Part shown: positions 9,387-17,638 of the stretch, one piece after another
Numbering within the stretch: the first letter of the stretch is position 1
Layout of the letters: each line of letters opens with the position of its first letter
Assembly (NCBI GenBank): GCA_024682455.1
Contig: JAIKZF010000074.1
Coordinates: 1 to 45,636 of the forward strand
Reading direction: 5' to 3'
Source: Ruminiclostridium sp.
GTDB lineage: Bacteria; Bacillota; Clostridia; Oscillospirales; Ruminococcaceae
Length of the DNA: 45,636 nt
Program-made: the position numbers and the translations under genes
Notes under the pieces: model-generated
Told to the model about the DNA's origin: nothing
The model's input: the letters and a program-made list of their open reading frames with translations, nothing else
Databases searched by the model: none

Positions 9387-11084
9387 CTACTCTTCTGCAC
9401 GCGCGTTGATCATAGCGTCGAAGGCGGGTTTACGGGAGAGGTCATCGCGGAAGACGAGGGGGCGGTCGCCGGCTTTCCACGAAAGGGAATCGGAGATGCC
9501 CCAGAGGGTGAGGCTTGTGATCGGGACTCCTTCATTCTTCAGTTCGATGATCTTCTTCATGAAGCGGCTGAAATATTTACCCTGCTTTTCTTCCCAATCA
9601 TCAGATTTGTCGGCTCCGATATCGAGCTCGGTGATGTGGATTTCGACCCCAAGCTCCTCAACGTACTTTTTCAGCGCCAACATATACTCGTTGATACTCA
9701 TATAAGTACCGATATGTGACTGCATACCTACACCGTCGATGTTCCCCGCGGCGGCTACGGGTCTCAGGAATGTGAGGATATCTTCCTGCTTTTTCTTCTG
9801 ATAGGAGTTGTAGTCGTTGTAGAACAGTTTTGCGTCCTCGGGAGCGTATTTGCGCGCGTACTCGAACGCCTTCTCTATATAATCCTCTCCGACTGTCTGA
9901 TACCAGAGGCTCTTTCTCATTCCGCCTTCGTCGGCGGCTGCCTCGTTGACGACGTCCCACGCGCTTATAAGTCCCGGGTAGTTCGCGGTCGTCCACTCCA
10001 TCATTCCCTTGATGTAGTTCTCCATGCGCTTGAGCATGAGCTCCCTGTCCGCAAGCTCGCCGCTTCTGTCGTAGTCCTTGTAGAACAGCCACTCCGGAGT
10101 CTGCGAGTGCCATACGAGCGTATGCCCGCGCACCGTCATTCCGTTATCGCGCGCAAATCCCAGCTCGACATTCAGGTGGTCGAACTTCATCGCGGGAGCC
10201 TCCTGATACTTGTCAAGATCGGAAATGCTTGTTCCGTAGTCAAGTATGGCCTCTGGCTTCATGTCGTTCTCGGCTGTGATGCTGCTGCACTGAGCCTTTA
10301 CGAGCTCGGCGTACTGGGGCTTCGAGAGTATGGCCGGCGAGACCGCCATCCCTATGCGGAACAGATCGGCGTAGGTGTCGCGCAGCGAGGGATATTCCGA
10401 GGTGTTCGCGAACAGCGCTTCGGCTGCTTCCTCGTAATATGTGTAATCGCCGCAGACATTCACCGAAAATTCGTCACAGTATATATCCTTCAGCTCGTCG
10501 CTCTCGATATACACGACTATGCGCTCGGCGGAGGCGGGTATGGTGTACTTTCCGCTTCCCGCGGTGTATGTGCTGTCGTTTGTGTTTACGGCGAACACCA
10601 TGTTGTATGTGGTATTGCCGCGGACATTGAACTGTACCGAAACTCTTACCGCCTTGTTCGCGCTGCGGAACGAGCCCTTTACCTCGATCTCGTTCCCGCG
10701 GAAGAGCTCCGCCTTATAGTCCGCGCCGTTCCAGCTTTCCTTGCGCCCCTCGATGAAGAGCGCCCTGCCGTTCTTTGCGGCGTCGTCCTGCACTATGCTC
10801 AGTATCGCCGAGCCGCGCTTCACCGCGGTAAGCTCGCCTCCCGCGAAGTCCTCGTTTATCGAAGGTACGCCGTTGTTTTCCTGCATATCATTGCTCAGCT
10901 CCTCGGTCACAGCGGTGGTGTCCGGTGCTCCGGACCGGGTATCGGCAGGCGCGGCAGCGGTGGTACCGGCATTTGCGGCCTCATCTCCGACAGCACCGGC
11001 ATCGGGCTTCTGCGCGCCGCCCGAACAGGACGAGAGCGCAAGCACCAATAATAACGCGACAGATGAGCTTATCAGTTTTCTCAT
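9387..11084 (-). CDS. Lipoprotein endo-1,4-beta-xylanase, CBM22-like module plus GH10
   Basis: Cell-surface endo-xylanase (565 aa). A type II signal peptide ends in LALSSC, so Cys20 would be lipidated. A Gly/Ala/Thr-rich linker follows to about residue 70. A CBM22-like beta-sandwich spans about 75-215 (GRALFIEGRKESWNGADY). GH10 occupies about 235-560. The acid/base is E381 in WDVVNEAA and the nucleophile E486 in HITELDIG, 105 residues apart as usual for GH10. HTLVWHSQTPEW and the C-terminal WGISDSLSW are also present. AGGAGGAG precedes the ATG. It transcribes toward the GH67 operon and would generate the aldouronic oligomers that operon consumes. Confidence 0.96.
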   Translation of the reverse strand: MRKLISSSVALLLVLALSSCSGGAQKPDAGAVGDEAANAGTTAAAPADTRSGAPDTTAVTEELSNDMQENNGVPSINEDFAGGELTAVKRGSAILSIVQDDAAKNGRALFIEGRKESWNGADYKAELFRGNEIEVKGSFRSANKAVRVSVQFNVRGNTTYNMVFAVNTNDSTYTAGSGKYTIPASAERIVVYIESDELKDIYCDEFSVNVCGDYTYYEEAAEALFANTSEYPSLRDTYADLFRIGMAVSPAILSKPQYAELVKAQCSSITAENDMKPEAILDYGTSISDLDKYQEAPAMKFDHLNVELGFARDNGMTVRGHTLVWHSQTPEWLFYKDYDRSGELADRELMLKRMENYIKGMMEWTTANYPGLISAWDVVNEAAADEGGMRKSLWYQTVGEDYIEKAFEYARKYAPEDAKLFYNDYNSYQKKKQEDILTFLRPVAAAGNIDGVGMQSHIGTYMSINEYMLALKKYVEELGVEIHITELDIGADKSDDWEEKQGKYFSRFMKKIIELKNEGVPITSLTLWGISDSLSWKAGDRPLVFRDDLSRKPAFDAMINARAEE

Positions 11085-11116
11085 GGTTCTCCTCCTGTAC
11101 GATCCTCTGTATTCTT

Positions 11117-11145
11117 ATTATAACACGTATTCTCCCGCCGTTCTA
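11117..11145 (-). promoter_or_regulatory. Candidate promoter of the xylanase gene
   Basis: On the minus strand there is a TATAAT at 11122-11117 with a poor -35 (TAGAAC, 11145-11140) at 17 bp. It lies between the upstream terminator and the GH10 RBS. The weak -35 suggests activator dependence. Confidence 0.55.
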
Positions 11146-11179
11146 CACATTTATTGTCTTTACGGCACCAAAAATTGCG

Positions 11180-11211
11180 AAAAAACGCGGCTGCCGTAAC
11201 CGACAGCCGCG
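11180..11211 (-). terminator. Intrinsic terminator after the sugar-binding protein gene
   Basis: A perfect 8-bp stem CGCGGCTG/CAGCCGCG is followed on the minus strand by T6. It separates the binding-protein transcript from the xylanase promoter, so the two genes are independent units. Confidence 0.85.
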
Positions 11212-11247
11212 AAAAAGTGAATATCTATGGAGTGATCTTGTGTAAGT

Positions 11248-12735
11248 TTATGCCACCGAGGCGTTGAGCTCGTCGATAGCCGCCTTGATCTCGCCCTCAT
11301 TCTCGGCGCGCAGACCAGCGTAGGTGTTATCAACGGAGTTGTACGGTTCGTTGATGATCTTGTCGGTAGGCGAAGAACCGTCGGAGTTCGCGCAGGCGGT
11401 GCTTATGCCGTTCTTGAAGTCATAAACGCCCTTGAGGTTGCCGCTTCTTTCGAGCTCGTCGATGAAGTCGAGCATCTCGTCTGTCCATTCCTCGTCTCTC
11501 TTGAGCTTTTCTCTTGCCGCAGCTCTGATGTCGGGATCCTTGGAAGCGATGAGGTTGCACTTGATCCATGCCTTGTAGGAGTCGAGGTTGTCGGAGCCTG
11601 CAACGAGCATGAACGGGTCTGTCTTCATTTCCTGATAGTAAGCGTCGGCCTTAGGATCACGGGGAGCCGGTACGAAGAATACATCGTCGGTATCCCAGTT
11701 GAACTTCTTTACATACTTATGGCCGTTGCCCTGGAACCACCACTTGCCGTCTACGAAGAACAGGATATCACCGGATGTCCAGAGCTTTTCGTTGAGCGAC
11801 CAGTTGTTCTCCACCTTCGGATAGCCGTAGCCCTCGGCGCAGAGCTTGGAAACTACGTCCATAGCGCGCTCGATGTTGGAGTTGTTCATATTATTGACGA
11901 GCTTGCCGTTTTCAAGTCCCACTACCGGAACGCCGGTCGTCAGCACGATCTGCTTCTGGACATACCAGCCGTCGCAGAGGTACTTCTTATCGCCGGACTG
12001 CTGGAACTTGTCAGCCATGTCGAGCATTGCGTCCCAGTCCCACTCGCCAGCCTTATAGAGCTCGTAGGGATCCTGGAGACCAGCTTCCTGAACTACGCTT
12101 CTTCTGTAATACCAGAGAGCCGCGACGCCCTCGGAGATGATAGGCGTGTAGTTCTTGCCGCCCCACATGAACTTATCCATAGCCTCACGCGTACCCGACC
12201 ACTCATCGGCGTAGGTGTCGATGATGCCGTCGATGCTCTGGAACATTCCCTTGTAAGCGGAGAGCGGGAAGTAACCGATCTCGAACTCGAACATATCCGG
12301 AGAGTCGCCCGACGCGATCATCTTTCCGAGCTTATCGTAACGGGACTGATAATCGACGGTAGTGTAAACGAAGATCTTGTCCGCGAATTCCTCGCCGTAA
12401 TCCTTGCTGCCCTCCTCGGGGATACCGTAGTTGGCCTTGAAGAGCTCGGACTCTGCGGATGTCTCGTCGATAGCCCACCACGAGAGCCACTTGATCTTCT
12501 TCTGGGGCTTAAGCTCGGAGTCTACCTCGGTTGCGGACGCAAGCTCCTGAACAGCCGCGTCGGTATCGTTCGTTACTACCTCGGTGGTGGTAACGGTCGT
12601 CGTAGCCGCAGTATCGGAGGTGCCTGCCGCGGTAGTGGACGCGGGTCTGCTGCTTTCGCCGCCGTTGCACGATGCGGCGGATATCACGCTTGCGATCGCC
12701 AGAACGCCCGCAAGAGCTTTATGTAACTTTTTCAT
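11248..12735 (-). CDS. ABC-transporter solute-binding lipoprotein (family 1, oligosaccharide type)
   Basis: A 495-aa extracellular binding protein. The lipobox is SAASC with lipidated Cys23, then a Ser/Thr/Ala-rich tether (residues 24-70), then a large two-lobe binding domain (KIKWLSWWAIDE, DMFEFEIGYFP, YTPIISEGVAALWYYRR, WWFQGNGHKY). Abundant Trp and Tyr suit stacking against sugar rings. Neighbours suggest xylo- or aldouronic oligosaccharides as ligand; this is inferred. No permease or ATPase gene is adjacent, so its transporter must be encoded elsewhere. RBS GGGAGG precedes the ATG and a strong promoter lies upstream. Confidence 0.9.
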   Translation of the reverse strand: MKKLHKALAGVLAIASVISAASCNGGESSRPASTTAAGTSDTAATTTVTTTEVVTNDTDAAVQELASATEVDSELKPQKKIKWLSWWAIDETSAESELFKANYGIPEEGSKDYGEEFADKIFVYTTVDYQSRYDKLGKMIASGDSPDMFEFEIGYFPLSAYKGMFQSIDGIIDTYADEWSGTREAMDKFMWGGKNYTPIISEGVAALWYYRRSVVQEAGLQDPYELYKAGEWDWDAMLDMADKFQQSGDKKYLCDGWYVQKQIVLTTGVPVVGLENGKLVNNMNNSNIERAMDVVSKLCAEGYGYPKVENNWSLNEKLWTSGDILFFVDGKWWFQGNGHKYVKKFNWDTDDVFFVPAPRDPKADAYYQEMKTDPFMLVAGSDNLDSYKAWIKCNLIASKDPDIRAAAREKLKRDEEWTDEMLDFIDELERSGNLKGVYDFKNGISTACANSDGSSPTDKIINEPYNSVDNTYAGLRAENEGEIKAAIDELNASVA

Positions 12736-12765
12736 GGTAAACCTCCCATTTGTAGTATTTTCTTA

Positions 12766-12794
12766 ATTATATCACTATATTCGCCATTTGTCCA
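12766..12794 (-). promoter_or_regulatory. Strong sigma-A promoter of the binding-protein gene
   Basis: Minus strand: TGGACA (12794-12789), 17-bp spacer, TATAAT (12771-12766), about 31 nt before the ATG at 12735. Confidence 0.85.
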
Positions 12795-12852
12795 GTCAAT
12801 TTTTGTCGGCATTATTATCAAAATTTGCTAAATTTATGCAATAATTTGCCCA

Positions 12853-13045
12853 TTCGGCCGCTTGCGCTCGAGAAGCCGCTGCGCTTGAGTGCCTCCGGCG
12901 GCCAGGTCTGTCGGTCAGCCCCTCTGCCGTTTTTGGCAAAACCAAAAACTCCACCTCCCCGCTAACGGGGAGACCACCTTTTGAAAAAAGGGCTGGACCC
13001 TAAAATAAACCGCTTCGCCTTGCAGCGGGGATAGGTAGTGCTCCT
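12853..13045. repeat. Composite repeat: CCGCTT-module, long-form B element (inverted) and A tail
   Basis: Begins with two degenerate copies of CCGCTTGCGCTCGAG, then an inverted long-form B element ending at 13008. Within B are hairpins GTTTTTGG/CCAAAAAC (12929-12949) and CCCCGCTAACGGGG. The CTTCGCCTTGCAGCGGGG tail follows at 13012-13030. It fills the gap between the binding-protein promoter and the next gene's promoter. Bases 12795-12852 and 13046-13137 show nothing recognisable. Confidence 0.75.
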
Positions 13046-13137
13046 TTCGATAGTAAAACAAAGAGAAATAACAGGAAACTGCACTATTTTGAAAGATTGA
13101 TGCCCCGCGGATCCAATGTATGACCTCCGGCTGATTA

Positions 13138-13166
13138 TTGACAAAACCCGCCCGATGTTATATAAT
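13138..13166 (+). promoter_or_regulatory. Perfect consensus sigma-A promoter of the second esterase
   Basis: TTGACA (13138-13143), exactly 17 bp, TATAAT (13161-13166). The RNA would start near 13173, which excludes the longer open frame beginning at 13116 and supports the ATG at 13197. Confidence 0.93.
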
Positions 13167-13196
13167 TTGTGTATCACATATTATACGGAGGTCACT

Positions 13197-14714
13197 ATGA
13201 TAAGAACAGCGCCGATATTCAGCGACAATATGGTATTGCAGAAAGGGAAGATAATAAAGGTGTTCGGCACCGGCGACGACGGCGAACACGTTCGCGTCAC
13301 GTTCGGGGACTTCACCGCGGAGACTGCCGTAAAAGACGGCAGGTGGCAGGTGAGCCTGCCCGCGCGTGAGGATTACGCCGACGGGCTCGAAATGACCGTC
13401 CGCGGCGAGGGCCGCGAAAGGACGTTCACCGGTATCGCGTCGGGCGAGGTCTGGCTTGCGGGCGGGCAGTCGAATATGGAGTATGAGCTTCGGAACTGCA
13501 CCACGGGCAGACAGCACCTCGAAAACGACCGCCCCGATGTGCGTTATTACTACACCCCGAAAATTACGCTCTCCGACCCCGCCTACGAGGAGACGATGAC
13601 CAATACCTGCTGGAACAGATTCGACGGCGAAACCGCGAAATGCTGGTCGGCGGTAGGATATATCTTCGCCAAGGAGCTTTCCGAAAGGCTCGGCTGCACG
13701 GTCGGGATAATAGGCTGCAACTGGGGAGGCACAAAGGCAAGCTACTGGATGAGCGAGGAAAGCCTGAGCGCCGACAAGGATATGAGCTTCGATCTGGACA
13801 ATATGAGGGCTCTCTGCGAGGGCAAAAGCGAGCGTGAGATCGCGGACATCTACCGCGAGTATGTTGATTATAACTCCGCGTGGGAAAAGCGCCGCGACGA
13901 ATACTACGCGACTGCGGAGAAGCCCGACTGGGGCGAGTGTCTGAAGGTCTGCGGCGAGTGCAGGTACCCGGGGCCTCTGGTACCCGCTAACCCCATGAGC
14001 CCGACGGCGCTGTACAGGAGCATGATAAAGCGCGTCTGCCCCTACACTCTGGCGGGCTTTCTCTACTATCAGGGCGAGAGCGACGACAACCACCCGGGTC
14101 CGTATTATAAGCTGCTGCGCGGGCTTATCGACCTGTGGCGCACGGATTGGGGAGACAGCGGACTGCCGTTTCTTATTGTGCAGCTCCCGATGCACAAATA
14201 TCACGCCGACCCCGACACAAAGAGCTGGTGCATTATACGCGAGGCTCAGGACAAGGCGTACCGGACGATAAGGAATACCGGGCTTGCCGTGGCGATAGAC
14301 TGCGGCGAGTACGACGAGATACACCCCCACGATAAGGAGCAGGTCGCTCACAGACTTTTCCTGCAGGCGCTTTACATAGCCTACGGGGAGAAAAACGAGG
14401 ACTTCAACGCCCCGATGTTCGATTCCGCGCTCCCGGAGAACGGCGCCATGACAGTTACGGTGAGAACGTCGTCGCCGCTCGTGATGCGCACCGTAACTTC
14501 CGGATTCGAGCTTGCAGGCGCGGACGGCACCTTCCGCCCCGCTCAGTGCAAGGTCTCCGGTAATAAGATCACAGTCTTTTCAAAGGAAGTCCCACACCCC
14601 GTCTCCGTCCGCTACCTCTGGACAAATTACTCCGATTCCATCCCGATCTATAATGAGTCCTCCCTCCCCCTCCCCCCTTTCAGCATAAGCCCAAAAGAGG
14701 AAGAGAGAGGGTAG
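13197..14714 (+). CDS. SGNH-type carbohydrate acetylesterase (sialate O-acetylesterase-like), no jelly-roll insertion
   Basis: A 505-aa cytoplasmic esterase related to the one at 5211 but without its jelly-roll insertion. Catalytic elements are Ser92 in AGGQSNMEYE, LYYQGESDDNHPG, and D373/H376 in DEIHPHDKEQ. The ATG at 13197 has GGAGG 7 nt upstream and a perfect promoter, so the gene looks strongly and constitutively expressed, unlike the operon copy. The last ~17 residues (Pro/Leu-rich, then Lys/Glu-rich) are encoded by a pyrimidine tract followed by a purine tract resembling the repeat arms that start just downstream, and may be non-functional. Acetyl-xylan deacetylation is inferred from context. 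Confidence 0.87.
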   Translation: MIRTAPIFSDNMVLQKGKIIKVFGTGDDGEHVRVTFGDFTAETAVKDGRWQVSLPAREDYADGLEMTVRGEGRERTFTGIASGEVWLAGGQSNMEYELRNCTTGRQHLENDRPDVRYYYTPKITLSDPAYEETMTNTCWNRFDGETAKCWSAVGYIFAKELSERLGCTVGIIGCNWGGTKASYWMSEESLSADKDMSFDLDNMRALCEGKSEREIADIYREYVDYNSAWEKRRDEYYATAEKPDWGECLKVCGECRYPGPLVPANPMSPTALYRSMIKRVCPYTLAGFLYYQGESDDNHPGPYYKLLRGLIDLWRTDWGDSGLPFLIVQLPMHKYHADPDTKSWCIIREAQDKAYRTIRNTGLAVAIDCGEYDEIHPHDKEQVAHRLFLQALYIAYGEKNEDFNAPMFDSALPENGAMTVTVRTSSPLVMRTVTSGFELAGADGTFRPAQCKVSGNKITVFSKEVPHPVSVRYLWTNYSDSIPIYNESSLPLPPFSISPKEEERG

Positions 14715-14731
14715 GAAGGAAGCCCCCCTTT

Positions 14732-14887
14732 CTGGGGGAGAGAGAAGGCAGGGAAGGAAGAAAACCCCTGTTCCGCTTCAGTTGCCTTTAGTCGCCGCGT
14801 CCATGCGGCGTTTTGGGCAACTTACAACGGCATCGTGCCGTTGAGGGAAATTGGTTTTCTCCCTGCCCCGCCTCCTCCCTCCCCCAG
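14732..14887. repeat. Multi-hairpin palindromic element, family A copy 2
   Basis: Outer arms are 14732-14765 and 14854-14887 (34 nt each). Inner hairpins are 14781-14821 (GTTGCC/GGCAAC around CGCCGC/GCGGCG) and 14825-14843 (CAACGGC/GCCGTTG). Compared with copy 1, the second hairpin differs at two positions with compensating changes on the other arm. Four of five outer-stem imperfections are again A opposite C on the plus strand. Confidence 0.8.
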
Positions 14888-14927
14888 GCCCCCTCCCTCC
14901 TCCACCCTCTCTCTTTCGGGAAAGGCG

Positions 14928-14970
14928 AACCGCTTCGCCTTGCAGCGGGGGTAGGTATACCCCTTGACAA
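14928..14970. repeat. Family A tail segment
   Basis: Near-identical to 1896-1939 (GCTTCGCCTTGCAGCGGGG, GTAGGTA, CTTGACAAG) and at almost the same distance from the upstream multi-hairpin unit. Confidence 0.7.
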
Positions 14971-14999
14971 GAAAAAAGAACAGTATAAATCAAAAAAAT

Positions 15000-15028
15000 C
15001 TGCGCCTTTTAAGCAACGAAAGGCGCAG
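15000..15028. terminator. Bidirectional intrinsic terminator between esterase and tsaD
   Basis: A 10-bp stem CTGCGCCTTT/AAAGGCGCAG is followed by TTATTTTTTT on the plus strand and preceded by A7. It sits between convergent transcripts, as its sister at 1969-1997 does. Confidence 0.8.
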
Positions 15029-15065
15029 TTATTTTTTTACTTACATTTAGAAGACAGTATTGGTT

Positions 15066-15190
15066 TTGATTCGCGTATCGAATCTCCGTGGTACGGTATT
15101 CAGTTTAGGGTCCACCCCTTTTTAAAGGGGTGGCCGCCGGAGGCAACTCTTAAAACTCTTGCTCTTGCCGCCGGAGGCACTCTAAAAAAT
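15066..15190. repeat. Short-form B element with GATTCGCGTATCGAATC leader
   Basis: The leader (a hairpin GATTCG/CGAATC) plus TCCGTGGTACGGTATT is followed by TTTAGGGTCCACCCC, its inverted partner GGGGTGG and GCCGCCGGAGGCAACTC. Sister copies with the same leader are at 29060 and 30781. A second partial GCCGCCGGAGGCACTC follows at about 15169. Confidence 0.75.
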
Positions 15191-15232
15191 TTCTTCTCTT
15201 TTCTTCTCTCTTCTATTCTCAAGCGCAAGCGG

Positions 15233-16243
15233 CTACTCGAGCGTAAGCGGCATACTTGCGGCGGCGTTGAGGGAGAGGTCGGCGACAGCCTTAGCCTCTG
15301 TGTACTCGAAGAATGCCTGACTGCCGATCATTGCGGCGTTGTCGCCGCAAAGCCCAATTGGCGGGATATACAGCGTGATACCGCGCTCCGCGCAGCGCTC
15401 CTCCAACAATGAACGAAGCCCTGAGTTCGCAGCTACGCCTCCCGCAAGAGCCGCTGTCTTATAGCCGAGATCTGATGCCGCCGCTACAAATTTCGAGGTC
15501 AGAATGTCCGCCACGGTGTACTGGAACGATGCCGCCAACGAATCAATGTCGATCTCCTCGCCCTTCTGCGCAGCGTTATGAACAAGATTTATAACGTTGG
15601 TCTTAAGCCCGGAAAAGCTGAAATCATACGGCTCGGCGGTGTGCGGACGCGGGAGCCTGTACTTTGTGCTGTCGCCGCGCTTTGATGCCTTGTCAATATA
15701 TACGCCTCCCGGATAGGGGAAGCCCATTGCGCGCGCCGCCTTGTCGAAAGCCTCGCCTGCCGCGTCGTCGAGTGTCCTGCCGACCGTCGAGTAGCGCGTG
15801 TAGCTCTCGACCCTCATTATCTGCGAATGCCCGCCCGACGCCGCAAGACAGATATACGGAGGCTCCAGCTCCGGGTGAGCGATGTAGTTCGCGGCTATGT
15901 GACCCTTGATGTGATGCACAGGTATCAGGGGCTTCCCCGCCGCAAAAGCCAGCCCCTTTGCAAAGTTCACGCCTACCAGCAGAGCCCCGATGAGCCCCGG
16001 CGCATAAGTCACCGCCACCGCGTCGATCTCGTGGAGCGCCAGCCCCGCCGCCGCGAGAGCTTCGTCGGTCACGCCGACTATGCTCTCGCAGTGGCGGCGG
16101 GACGCTATCTCCGGCACCACTCCGCCGTAGAGCTTGTGCTCCTCGACCTGCGTGGCGATTATGTTTGAAAGTATTTTTCGCCCGTCCTCGACTACCGCAG
16201 CAGCGGTCTCGTCGCACGAGCTTTCAATTGCAAGTATTTTCAT
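15233..16243 (-). CDS. tsaD: tRNA N6-threonylcarbamoyladenosine transferase subunit TsaD
   Basis: Transfers the threonylcarbamoyl group to A37 of ANN-decoding tRNAs with TsaB and TsaE. 336 aa, full length. Family marks are IESSCDETAAAVV at the N-terminus, the metal-binding HHIKGHIAANY, CLAASGGHSQIM, and GGVAANSGLR. It lies 13 nt downstream of an XRE regulator and probably shares its transcript. The final five sense codons, CCG CTT ACG CTC GAG, and the TAG are supplied by the intergenic repeat module CCGCTTACGCTCGAG, so the C-terminal PLTLE is a repeat-derived tail. TsaB and TsaE genes are not in the window. Confidence 0.97.
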   Translation of the reverse strand: MKILAIESSCDETAAAVVEDGRKILSNIIATQVEEHKLYGGVVPEIASRRHCESIVGVTDEALAAAGLALHEIDAVAVTYAPGLIGALLVGVNFAKGLAFAAGKPLIPVHHIKGHIAANYIAHPELEPPYICLAASGGHSQIMRVESYTRYSTVGRTLDDAAGEAFDKAARAMGFPYPGGVYIDKASKRGDSTKYRLPRPHTAEPYDFSFSGLKTNVINLVHNAAQKGEEIDIDSLAASFQYTVADILTSKFVAAASDLGYKTAALAGGVAANSGLRSLLEERCAERGITLYIPPIGLCGDNAAMIGSQAFFEYTEAKAVADLSLNAAASMPLTLE

Positions 16244-16256
16244 TTTCGTTCTCTTT

Positions 16257-16589
16257 TCAGATCTTCTGCTCGGCTATCCAGTCGAGAAGGCTCAGCGCCA
16301 GCATCTGCTGACCGCGGGTCATACCGTCGATCTTCATTGCCGCGACCCTTCCGACGTTTCCGATGTGCTCCACGTTCTCGATACCGAGCAGTAGCTTGTC
16401 CGGCGTAGTTTTCAGCACCACGCATATCCGCATAAGCACGTCAATGCTCGGCACCGATACCGCGCGCTCGATGTTGGACAGGTATTTTTCGCTGAGGCCT
16501 GCCTTTTCGTTCACCTCGGTCTGAGTCATTTTCAGCTCCTTACGCCGGGCCGATATCCTTTTTCCGAGTTCCTTATAATCAATATACAT
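16257..16589 (-). CDS. XRE-family DNA-binding regulator
   Basis: A 110-aa small cytoplasmic regulator. The N-terminal 65 residues are a lambda-repressor-type helix-turn-helix (RRKELKMTQTEVNEKAGLSE, KYLSNIERAVSVPSI). The remaining ~45 residues are a short helical tail without a recognised sensor domain. It is directly upstream of tsaD. Its promoter region carries a 19-bp palindrome and two more half-sites, arguing for autoregulation and co-regulation of tsaD. Target genes and signal are unknown. Confidence 0.88.
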   Translation of the reverse strand: MYIDYKELGKRISARRKELKMTQTEVNEKAGLSEKYLSNIERAVSVPSIDVLMRICVVLKTTPDKLLLGIENVEHIGNVGRVAAMKIDGMTRGQQMLALSLLDWIAEQKI

Positions 16590-16601
16590 CTGCCTTACCG
16601 T

Positions 16602-16673
16602 TAAGTCGAATTTCGACTTATAATATCACTTTCCGACAAAATACTACTTATAATACCAAAAATATTCTACTTA
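16602..16673 (-). promoter_or_regulatory. Operator array upstream of the XRE regulator
   Basis: A perfect inverted repeat TAAGTCGAA-N-TTCGACTTA (16602-16620) abuts TATTAT/TTATAAG promoter-like bases. Two further half-sites reading TAAGTAG on the minus strand are at 16644-16650 and 16667-16673. Binding by the adjacent XRE protein is inferred. Confidence 0.65.
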
Positions 16674-16678
16674 CAGTA

Positions 16679-17557
16679 TTACTCGATATTCTGTATCTGC
16701 TCACGTATCTTCTCTATCTCGCTCTTCATATCGACGACGAGCTTCGTGATACGCACGTCCTGAGCCTTCGAGCCGGTGGTATTTACCTCACGGTTCATCT
16801 CTTGCACGAGGAAGTCGAGCTTTCTGCCAACAGGCTCGTCCGCGGTCATCATATCGCGGAACTGCACGAAATGGCTTTTCAGTCTGACAGTCTCCTCGTC
16901 CACGGCGACCTTCTCGGCGAACAGGCCTGCTTCGAGCAGTATCCTCTGCTCGTCGATCTGCTTGTTCTCCAGGATCTCGCTCATCTTCGCGAACAGTCTC
17001 TCGCGGTACGCGGCGACGGTCTCGGGAGCGTACTCGCACACCGTAAGAGTCATCTTCTCCACATTGGCGAGCTTTTCGAGGATATCCTCCTTCATCTTAG
17101 CGCCCTCCGCCTCACGCATGGCGACGAAGCGTTCAAGCGCGGCCTCGGCGGTCTCCTTCACAGTCTCCCATATACTGTCCTCGTCGGCCTCCGCGCGCAC
17201 GACGTTGAACGCGTCCTGCATACGGAATATCGTGGACACCGAGAGGTCGTCTGTCAGCGAATACTTCTGACCCGCGGCGCGCAACACTTCGAGGTAGTTC
17301 TGCACCACCCCGTCATTCAGCGAGACCTGTGTTTCGTTCGCGGTGATGTTGTAGATCGAGAGCGAGACCTCGACCTTGCCGCGGCTCATTTTGCTCTTCA
17401 CCAGAGTTTTCAGCTTTTCCTCCAGATAATTGTACGCTCTCGGGAGCTTTGCGTTGAACTCATAGTAGCGGGAATTTACCGAGCGTATCTCAACGAGGTA
17501 TTCCCTGCCGTCGATGATTCTGTGGTCTCTGCCGAAACCTGTCATGCTTCTTATCAT
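16679..17557 (-). CDS. yicC: YicC/YloC-family endoribonuclease
   Basis: A 292-aa cytoplasmic RNase of the YicC family, whose members cleave small RNAs and mRNAs in E. coli and Bacillus. The N-terminus MIRSMTGFGR is the family signature. C-terminal family motifs are also present: GRKLDFLVQEMNREVNTTGS, and SEIEKIREQIQNIE, which closes the protein. I start at the ATG at 17557 (AAAGGAG 8 nt upstream); the frame extends 17 codons further but without an RBS or family similarity. It follows the orphan Wzz gene across a short gap with a GC hairpin. Confidence 0.95.
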   Translation of the reverse strand: MIRSMTGFGRDHRIIDGREYLVEIRSVNSRYYEFNAKLPRAYNYLEEKLKTLVKSKMSRGKVEVSLSIYNITANETQVSLNDGVVQNYLEVLRAAGQKYSLTDDLSVSTIFRMQDAFNVVRAEADEDSIWETVKETAEAALERFVAMREAEGAKMKEDILEKLANVEKMTLTVCEYAPETVAAYRERLFAKMSEILENKQIDEQRILLEAGLFAEKVAVDEETVRLKSHFVQFRDMMTADEPVGRKLDFLVQEMNREVNTTGSKAQDVRITKLVVDMKSEIEKIREQIQNIE

Positions 17558-17578
17558 ACCGAAACTCCTTTCAAATAC

Positions 17579-17593
17579 GCCGCCGTAGGCGGC
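17579..17593. terminator. Small GC hairpin between wzz-like gene and yicC
   Basis: GCCGCC-GTA-GGCGGC, followed on the minus strand by GTATTT. Short and without a real U-run, so termination is doubtful. The adjacent 17597-17630 is an imperfect TTCACTATTCA-type microrepeat. Confidence 0.35.
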
Positions 17594-17638
17594 TTCACAA
17601 TTATTCACTGTTCACTATTCATTATTCACTTCTTCCCC

